Below, one piece after another: positions 60,480 through 64,000 of a stretch of 64,000 bases of DNA. Source of the stretch: Mactra quadrangularis (taxonomy: Eukaryota; Mollusca; Bivalvia; Venerida; Mactridae). The notes below the pieces were generated by a model that did no database searches, was not told the DNA's origin, and saw nothing but the letters and a program-made list of their open reading frames with translations. Positions within the stretch are counted from its first letter, which is position 1. Each line of letters begins with the position of its first letter. The stretch spans positions 41,167,570 through 41,231,569 of the forward strand of contig CM046294.1 in NCBI GenBank assembly GCA_025267735.1, in the 5' to 3' direction. A program made the position numbers and the translations under genes.

Positions 60480-61848
60480 GATTTTTGAGAGTCCCACAGC
60501 AAAATTAGACCTCATAATTGATAAAAAGTGAATTATATCGAGAGAAAGAGCGGCCATTTTGTTTTACAATTTCTACAGTTTACGCAAAAAGTGTAGAAAA
60601 GTTAAAGAAAAGAGTTACGAAGACGTTAATGAAACGCTTTAAGAAATTCTTAACTTCTGACGTATCTTAGTATTATCGTAACTTACGTTGAATATCTACA
60701 AAAATGTTGATGAAACGGCACCCTGGTGTTTTTTTCCATTTTACTCCAGCATGTATTGTAGTGTGCAGAACTAATGATGCATTGTTATGTCTAATGGCAA
60801 GGCAATTGAATATATGTATCCGAAATTATTTACATGATATAAAAGAGAGAAGGCATTGCAAATAGCTTTATGTCTCGTTTAACTTCCATATACGCTTATT
60901 AGATAAAAGGTTACACCACTATATAATATGAGCTTTAAACCATCATTCAATTAGCGCTATCTAAGTCAAGAGAATATGTAGATTAACTCGAAAATGATAT
61001 TTCCGGGTGGGCATCTAAAACAAAAGAAAATGTTTGTTTAAGTAAACATTATTAATTGTATAAACATAATGTATTATATACATCAATGTCAATGATTTCA
61101 GTGGACACAAACTAGTTATGGACTTAAGAATCCGTTTTCATTTTTTTTTCAAACATAAGATGAACATATCTCGTGGTAATTGGTATTGCGTTTATTGACA
61201 AGGACATTTACAACGCGTTTAGAAGAATCAAATAAGAATTAAACAAACATGCACTGCAACACTTATGCATGTTTTGTTTGCTTGTTTGTTTTAGTTTTTT
61301 GGCACATAAAGGTCATACCGCGCAGACACTTATTAATGTACTTCCCTTCACCTTTTTATAAACACCTTAAAATAACCTAAACAATTTAAACAAATGACCA
61401 GGAAGTTTAGTACGTACAAATTTATACAGAGATCATGTTTCAAAATTATGCATTGGTTTCAACAGTTATTTAAGTGTGCGTTAACGTTTTGATTTTATAT
61501 GTTATATATTAGTCTCGGTAAATAGTATAAACAGCATCTTAACAAGCAAGCAAGGCAATTAAGGATTGCAGACAAGTCATATTGAAGAATCTTACAGGAT
61601 AAATAAGGTATATATATGTTTAACTTTTAGATTATGTGCACTTACGAATCAAAATTACTAACTCCTTTAATTTTCTAGACATTGTGGTAGATATAATATC
61701 ATAATTTTACATTAGTGCAATATAATAACTGACTGGTGCCTCAATTAGTTCAATCGCTTCTATAAAATTATTTTGCTTAAGGCAAATGGTTTATAAATGT
61801 CAATAACTAAACTATAAAGACTGAAAACCAGACATGTATACTATATAC
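60480..61848. other. Intergenic, nothing recognised
   Basis: AT-rich, with a gcggccattttg word at about 60550 of the kind found in the two large inverted-repeat elements. No coding signal. Confidence 0.4.
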
Positions 61849-61877
61849 TACGAGGGGTGATCCAGAATTAATGAGAC
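61849..61877 (+). repeat. Possible solo mariner terminal repeat
   Basis: tacgaggggtgatccagaat followed by taatgagac resembles the outer end of mariner-type elements (TA followed by cgagg and a gaa...taatgagac core). No matching inverted copy was found downstream, so it would be a solo end. Confidence 0.3.
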
Positions 61878-62145
61878 AAACGCCAATACCGATTATGGAA
61901 TAAACTTGAAAATTATACCAGTTGTGTAAAATGTAGTTTTCTATAAGCTTGTGAAAAATCATGAATGTGCGTATTCTAAATCTCGAGCTATACTTACCTG
62001 ATTTATGAACCCGCAGGCTACAGATGTTTATAAAGTGGTATATTCTTTACTTACTCGTTCATAGCGTCACTCTTTAACAAAGGAATGCCATTGGCTGGGA
62101 AACACCATTCATGTCTATGTATCCTCTGACTGAACGTATTAGAAA

Positions 62146-62367
62146 GCCGCGGCCGTGGCGTGGTGGTTAGCATGTCTGTTTTCGAATCCGAAGATCCGGG
62201 TTCGAATCCCGGTCGCGGCAGGTCATACCCTAATCATGAGTTGTCGGCCTCGTGGTAGGGTAAGTTAATACTGGTGACAGAAAAAGTGTCCAGGAAACCT
62301 ATAGTAGGAAGAGCTGGCCGTCGTGTATATGACCTATATATGTGTTGAATGCGACGTTAAAAAAAAG
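62146..62367 (+). repeat. SINE family C, full length
   Basis: Head gccgcggccgtggcgtggtggttagcatg with B box gggttcgaatcccggtcgcggc. Head and body match 13887-14105 closely (gaaacctatagtagg, gagctggccgtcgtgtatatgacctatatatgtgttgaatgcgacg), with an A-rich tail. The best-preserved copy of this family in the window. Confidence 0.85.
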
Positions 62368-64000
62368 TATATTAGAACCAGTCCGAGTTCAGGGATGACA
62401 TAATGAATGTGTGAGTTCATGTGCACAGTCAAATCGAGAGACTCAATTGCGACCGTTAAAGATACGAAAACAAGGAAACGGGCACCCGCTTTCATTCAGA
62501 ACATGTGCTAGTGCTAATAAAATCCAATATGGCGGACGTATCGGTAAAATTCTATCTACCGAATTCAATTTTTTATTTAAAAAATCATGTTGATTCACAT
62601 CATGGTTAATTATTCTAAACAAAGATTCATTCTAAACTTAAAATGTATTATTCAGATATTTATTGATCATTTTTAAATATTTGCGATATAACCTTTCTGT
62701 TTAGTGCGTCATTAAACTAACCAAACATTTCTTCAATAAATTTGCAATTCATCGAGAGTTCTTGCACACCTTTTAAATATAATAAGAAAATATATCAACT
62801 ATTGAAAAAAGTAATAACTTAAAGGGATACGCAGGCAAATGACTGTGCCAAAAGTATAAAACCAAGTTTAGTCTTTAAAACAGTATTAAGAACGTAAGAA
62901 ATCACTTACTAATAACTTTTAAAATTTTCACTTATAACATTCAACTGAACGAATTGATGCATGTGGCAATCATATTGTTGAAAACGAAATTAGGAAACTG
63001 AGGGAATCGCAAAGCTAATTATAGATCCGTTATATTGCGTACTTGCTGAAATTAAACATTTTGATCGGTCGCTTCTTGTCTTTTCAACATTCTTAGGCGG
63101 TTAGGATATCTTTTTAATAGAATTATACTAATGTTGCACAATAACTAGCTATTGAATCTTCTCATCAGTAAATGCATATTACAGCACAAATCTTGTTTAA
63201 GCTAACCTGACCCACGTGGGTCTAGTTAGGAAACACTCCAAATATAAAGAGAAACTATAGAACTATTTTGCCAAGTAATATATAAGTTTGTCTGTTTCAA
63301 TCACAATTATAAAACTATAATGCAGAACCAGGAAAACTGAAGCTGACAATTTTGCCCATTTATCCCTTTAAAAATTGAGAGCTGAAATAATCACTTATGT
63401 CATACCTGAAAAAAATGTGTGCCAAACGTTCCTAGAAGAAATATTTTTGCATTTGCATAATTGCATTCATAGTTTAACACTTCTCGTATTATTCTATTTT
63501 TACAACATAAACCATTTACACATTTACGAACAGTTAAAAGTTTAAAACTTTATTTCAATCCTTCTATAATACAGGATTGGGTAGATATACGATACAATAT
63601 AAAAACATTTTGTAGTTGTTTTACTTTTATATTGTCTTTACCATGCACGCTTGTTACAATAGACTGTCATTAAATAATAACTTGATAGCCTTGAACAAAA
63701 TAACAATAGACACTAACAAATAGTAATTGATATAATTCATATATAAGAAATTTGGTTATTTATCCAATTGCTGTTTTGTACATCACAATAAAATCATTTA
63801 AATGACTATAAAATTCCTATGATTTTAAAGGTGTGCATGCAATAAGAACTATTATACTAAAGCAGTACTATGCATGTTCAGTAATATTTTTTTTTGTAAA
63901 CTTGTTTTGATAAATTTGCAGAAGTTTTATCGTAAACCGTTAATGTACACACTGTTAATAGCTATTATAGATCTTAGTTTAGATACCTTATACTGACCAA
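62368..64000. other. Intergenic, nothing recognised
   Basis: AT-rich. The open frame at 62411-62593 has no motif. No gene, structured RNA or intact mobile element was seen up to the window end. Confidence 0.4.

Overview
This is an AT-rich, intron-rich eukaryotic window. It is most likely from a marine bivalve mollusc: tRNA-headed SINEs, degraded LINE and DNA-transposon debris, many-exon genes of one immunoglobulin (Ig) domain per symmetric exon, and a Mutator-like transposase gene of a kind common in mollusc genomes. The species cannot be read from the sequence. Gene structures below were assembled by hand from splice sites and reading-frame phase; no transcript evidence was available.

Layout. 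(1) 1-7471, plus strand: the 3' part of a nine-exon gene fusing a Mutator-like DDE transposase domain to a C-terminal DEDDh 3'-5' exonuclease. All phases agree and the catalytic motifs look intact; the 5' end lies outside the window. (2) 7667-9227: a 1.56 kb non-autonomous hAT-like element with perfect 16-bp inverted ends and an exact 8-bp target duplication, followed by a Tc1/mariner relic and a SINE. (3) 13139-30723, plus strand: a type I membrane receptor with signal peptide, eight Ig domains, one FN3 domain, a transmembrane helix and a tyrosine-motif tail. (4) 32108-45889, minus strand: a convergent paralog with six Ig domains and no FN3. (5) 46-64 kb: no clear gene. It holds a 4.48 kb terminal-inverted-repeat element, a degraded LINE, microsatellites, SINEs and a few weak exon-like signals.

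The most interesting part is 23.6-38.8 kb, the cytoplasmic-tail region of the receptor pair. The plus-strand gene carries a head-to-tail 1.23 kb duplication of a three-exon tail block (31+57+95 nt, divisible by three), so its ITIM-like tyrosine motifs are doubled. A 4,436-bp inverted-repeat transposon sits inside the second copy, and the first copy preserves the empty site. Further downstream on the plus strand are three more tail exons (33849-34999) with an ITIM-type LNYADL and an ITSM-type TPYDIV. Two of these exons have the same 1-to-0 phase and could be mutually exclusive. The minus gene has the same 31-nt and 57-nt tail exons, an 89-nt counterpart of the third, and a distal exon at 32108-32239 homologous to the plus-strand exon at 34829-34999. 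Each gene's distal tail exon therefore lies inside the other gene's span: two convergent, interlocked receptors whose signalling tails look modular. By analogy with paired or inhibitory immune receptors (inference), they may signal through SH2-domain proteins.
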